This document shows positions 5,285-6,805 of a stretch of 6,805 nt of DNA, one piece after another (within the stretch, counting starts at the first letter, position 1; each line of letters begins with the position of its first letter). A model generated the notes under the pieces. That model saw nothing but the letters and a program-made list of their open reading frames with translations, had not been told where the DNA came from and searched no databases. The translations under genes were made by a program, and so were the position numbers. The DNA lies in NCBI GenBank assembly GCA_947595555.1, contig CANQES010000072.1, positions 1-6,805 of the forward strand, read 5' to 3'. Origin of the DNA: an uncultured Clostridia bacterium. GTDB lineage: Bacteria > Bacillota > Clostridia > TANB77 > CAG-508.

Positions 5285-5319
5285 AATGGGAGACTTTTAA
5301 ATGGGCAGACTTTTTTTAA
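5285..5319 (+). repeat. Imperfect tandem duplication over the start of the 63-residue ORF
   Basis: AATGGGAGACTTTTAA (5285-5300) is followed directly by AATGGGCAGACTTTTTTTAA (5300-5319). The two copies differ by one inserted C and the length of a T-run, as expected from slippage. The first copy supplies a GGGAG ribosome binding site for the ATG that lies in the second copy at 5301. Confidence 0.5.
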
Positions 5320-5492
5320 ATGATAAAAATGAAAATAATAGAGGAGAAAAAAATTCCCCTCAAAAAAAATCTTTTGATTTTAATTGTTATAAAAAAAATA
5401 CAATTAATTCTTTATATGATGTTGAATATTTTTTGAATAATTTTCAACATTATTTTAAATATTTTAAATTATATAAAATTATGAAAAAATAA
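5301..5492 (+). CDS. Small hypothetical protein (63 residues)
   Basis: Not recognised. The N-terminal half is polar and charged (Asn/Lys-rich, about residues 8-35). The C-terminal half (SLYDVEYFLNNFQHYFKYFKLYKIMKK) is aromatic-rich and basic and looks like one or two amphipathic helices. There is no signal peptide and no obvious transmembrane segment. Support for a real gene: 63 open codons in DNA this AT-rich, where chance stops are frequent; a GGGAG ribosome binding site seven to eight bases before the ATG; a well-defined helical C-terminus; and no competing ORF on the other strand. Against: no clear plus-strand promoter and a low-complexity composition. It is divergent from yabB and ends two bases from the convergent gerMN-domain gene. 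Function unknown. Confidence 0.5.
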   Translation: MGRLFLNDKNENNRGEKNSPQKKSFDFNCYKKNTINSLYDVEYFLNNFQHYFKYFKLYKIMKK

Positions 5493-5494
5493 TT

Positions 5495-6025
5495 TTATTT
5501 TTTTCTTTCATAAATATCATTAAATTCATTATTTTCTTTTCCATCTATTAATATTTTTACTTTATTTACTTCTGTTAATTCTGTTAGTGTATTTACTATA
5601 CCATTTATTATATTTGACTTTTCTTCTTTATTATTTAAAATATCACTATTAAAATCTAAAACTACACAGTCACCTTCTAAATACGTTTTATTTAATTTAG
5701 TATTTTCTGGAATTATTTTTTTATTTTTTTCATTTTTTGGTCCTTCAATTAATAAATTTACTAATTTTTCATATGGATTATTAATTATGTCCTTTATATC
5801 TATTAGCCTTGCTTCTGGATTTAATTCTCCTGTTTCTTTAGACGGAAAATATAGACTAACTATAGTCTGCCTTACTTGTTCTTCTGTTATTTCTTCCTGT
5901 GGTGTATATTCTTCTACTGCTGTTTCTTCTTCTTTATGTCTAACATATTGTATTGTTAAATATCCCCCTATTAATAAAATTATTAATATTGCTAAAAAAA
6001 ATATGGCAATTTTTTTATTTTTCAT
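5495..6025 (-). CDS. Membrane-anchored GerMN-domain protein
   Basis: A 176-residue protein with a short basic N-terminus, one transmembrane helix (about residues 6-27) and an acidic, Glu-rich linker (31-50). A single GerMN domain (about 53-165) follows: VRQTIVSLYFPSKETGELNPEAR, LVNLLIEGP (88-96), a central YLEGDCVVLDFN strand pair, and VKILIDGK near the end. GerMN domains occur in GerM, a Bacillus spore protein involved in germination and in assembly of the channel between forespore and mother cell, and in other extracytoplasmic proteins. B. subtilis GerM is a lipoprotein with two such domains. Here there is one domain and no lipobox; the only Cys (120) is inside the domain. It is probably exported and tethered by the N-terminal helix. 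The start is set by a strong AAGGAGG site. A sporulation role is plausible but inferred. Confidence 0.85.
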   Translation of the reverse strand: MKNKKIAIFFLAILIILLIGGYLTIQYVRHKEEETAVEEYTPQEEITEEQVRQTIVSLYFPSKETGELNPEARLIDIKDIINNPYEKLVNLLIEGPKNEKNKKIIPENTKLNKTYLEGDCVVLDFNSDILNNKEEKSNIINGIVNTLTELTEVNKVKILIDGKENNEFNDIYERKK

Positions 6026-6132
6026 AAGCCCCTCCTTGTTCTTTTTATTTATTAACTATATTATTATGTGTTTGTCCCTTTTAGAACTATTTTTATACTA
6101 ACAATCATTATTATTTTCTCCAAGTCTATATA

Positions 6133-6146
6133 AGTTATTTATAACT
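6133..6146. promoter_or_regulatory. Short palindrome AGTTAT-TT-ATAACT in the gerMN/activator intergenic region
   Basis: Perfect 6-bp arms (6133-6138 and 6141-6146) around two bases, located in the 219-base divergent region, about 45 bases upstream of the activator -35 element. It has the size of a dimeric regulator site. The same AGTTAT half-site forms the inverted repeat at the abrB promoter. The rest of this gap holds the gerMN leader, a weak possible gerMN promoter and the activator promoter. Confidence 0.3.
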
Positions 6147-6189
6147 CTCTTATTACTCAATCAACTAACTTGTGACCAAAATTATCCAT

Positions 6190-6218
6190 TTGACAAAATC
6201 CCATTTTCCGTATAAAAT
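6190..6218 (+). promoter_or_regulatory. Sigma-A promoter for the dehydratase-activator gene
   Basis: A perfect TTGACA (6190-6195), a 17-base spacer and TAAAAT (6213-6218). An overlapping TATAAA at 6211 gives a 15-base alternative. The start should fall near 6225, followed by a short leader with AAGGAG at 6231-6236. Confidence 0.75.
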
Positions 6219-6244
6219 TATAAGTGTAAAAAGGAGTTTTTATT

Positions 6245-6805
6245 ATGGAAAGTATTTTACATGTTGGATTAGACGTCGGTTCAACGACAGTTAAGATTAT
6301 TGTTATGGATGAAAATAAAAATACCATATATAAAGATTATAAAAGGCATTTTTCTGATACTAAGAATACTGTTTGCAATGTTCTTGAGGATTTGCTTACT
6401 CGCTACCCTTTTAATTCTTTTACTTTAGCTCTTACAGGGTCTGGTGCCATGTCTGCTGCTAAATTTTTAGGGGTTAATTTTATTCAAGAAGTTGTTTCTT
6501 GTAAACGTGCTGTTGAAAAGTATATTCCTAGAACTGATGTAGTTATTGAACTTGGTGGAGAAGATGCAAAGATTATTTACTTTGATCAGTCTATTGAACA
6601 ACGTATGAATGGGACTTGTGCTGGCGGTACAGGAGCCTTTTTGGACCAAATGTCTTCCCTTCTACATACTGATACTGCTGGTTTAAATGAGCTTGCTAAA
6701 AATTATTCTACTATTTATCCTATTGCATCTCGTTGTGGTGTTTTTGCTAAGACTGATATACAACCTTTGATTAATGAAGGCGCTGCTAAAGAAGATATTG
6801 CCGCT
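6245..6805 (+). CDS. 2-hydroxyacyl-CoA dehydratase activator-type ATPase (BadF/BadG/BcrA/BcrD family), N-terminal part, 3' end cut by window
   Basis: The first 187 residues of an ASKHA-fold ATPase related to HgdC, which couples ATP hydrolysis to low-potential electron transfer through a bridging [4Fe-4S] cluster. Visible: phosphate-1 motif GLDVGSTTVKI (8-18), LTGSGA (63-68), phosphate-2 region VIELGGEDAKI (100-110), MNGTCAGGTGAFLDQM with Cys125, and SRCGVFAKTD with Cys164. The two Cys correspond to the cluster ligands Cys127 and Cys166 of HgdC. The RHFSDTKNTV and KTDIQPLINEGA wording is closer to the very large (well over 1,000 residues) clostridial activase-related proteins than to the ~260-residue stand-alone HgdC, but the 3' end is missing, so this is not proved. 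The start is supported by AAGGAG eight bases upstream and a good promoter. Physiological substrate unknown. Confidence 0.92.
   Translation, partial: MESILHVGLDVGSTTVKIIVMDENKNTIYKDYKRHFSDTKNTVCNVLEDLLTRYPFNSFTLALTGSGAMSAAKFLGVNFIQEVVSCKRAVEKYIPRTDVVIELGGEDAKIIYFDQSIEQRMNGTCAGGTGAFLDQMSSLLHTDTAGLNELAKNYSTIYPIASRCGVFAKTDIQPLINEGAAKEDIAA

Noticed and set aside
4933..5286. 117-residue plus-strand open frame across the yabB start and promoter
   Set aside because: Mostly antisense to yabB, low complexity Phe/Ser/Lys, and runs through the yabB promoter; no ribosome binding site support.
5787..6101. 104-residue plus-strand open frame opposite the GerMN gene
   Set aside because: Mostly antisense to a recognised domain and its strong ribosome binding site; Ser/Ile-rich shadow.
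6095..6123. TTGGAG-N17-TAGTAT as a gerMN promoter, and TATACT at 6094-6099 on the plus strand
   Set aside because: Too few consensus matches in AT-rich DNA; no clear sigma-E/F/G/K pattern could be read either.
6467..6649. 60-residue minus-strand open frame inside the activator gene
   Set aside because: Lies entirely antisense to conserved ATPase motifs.
1..6805. CRISPR array, tRNA/rRNA gene, insertion-sequence transposase
   Set aside because: No regularly spaced repeats, cloverleaf/CCA signals or transposase motifs were seen anywhere on either strand.

Overview
The window is very AT-rich and carries spore genes (spmA, spmB), an AbrB-type transition regulator and strong purine-rich ribosome binding sites. 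TGA appears only as a stop codon in the genes read here. Together these point to an endospore-forming member of the Clostridia (Bacillota). No species is claimed. Both ends of the window cut through genes.

Layout. (1) 2-1733, plus strand: the 3' end of murA (peptidoglycan precursor synthesis), walJ (metallo-beta-lactamase-fold nuclease) and rlmH (23S rRNA pseudouridine methyltransferase), tightly packed as an operon. (2) 1734-2009: a gene-poor gap. It holds a perfect-consensus sigma-A promoter on the minus strand pointing into non-coding DNA, and a 106-bp long-armed inverted repeat. This is the best candidate in the window for something undescribed, probably a small RNA gene. (3) 2010-3127, minus strand: spmA-spmB, spore-core dehydration/maturation membrane proteins. 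(4) 3255-3506, plus strand: a short AbrB-like regulator with a Cys4 zinc-binding tail, behind a good extended -10 promoter. (5) 3514-3578: a palindromic, internally repeated element with a GGGGACGG core (minus strand) between convergent genes. (6) 3577-5165, minus strand: yabB-like tRNA/nucleic-acid methyltransferase followed by rsmI (16S rRNA C1402 2'-O-methyltransferase), with their own sigma-A promoter. (7) 5301-5492, plus strand: a 63-residue protein of unknown function. (8) 5495-6025, minus strand: a membrane-anchored single-domain GerMN protein. (9) 6245-6805, plus strand: the N-terminal 187 residues of a BadF/BadG/BcrA-type ATPase of the 2-hydroxyacyl-CoA dehydratase activator family, behind a clear sigma-A promoter.

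How it fits together. Most of the window is housekeeping and sporulation: cell wall (murA), rRNA/tRNA modification (rlmH, rsmI, yabB), spore formation (spmAB, perhaps the GerMN protein) and transition-state control (abrB). The yabB-rsmI pair facing abrB resembles the Bacillus subtilis yabB-yazA-rsmI/abrB neighbourhood, but without yazA. From rlmH onward transcription switches strand at six successive boundaries, so every gap is either a shared promoter region or a shared 3' region. That makes the gaps worth reading closely.
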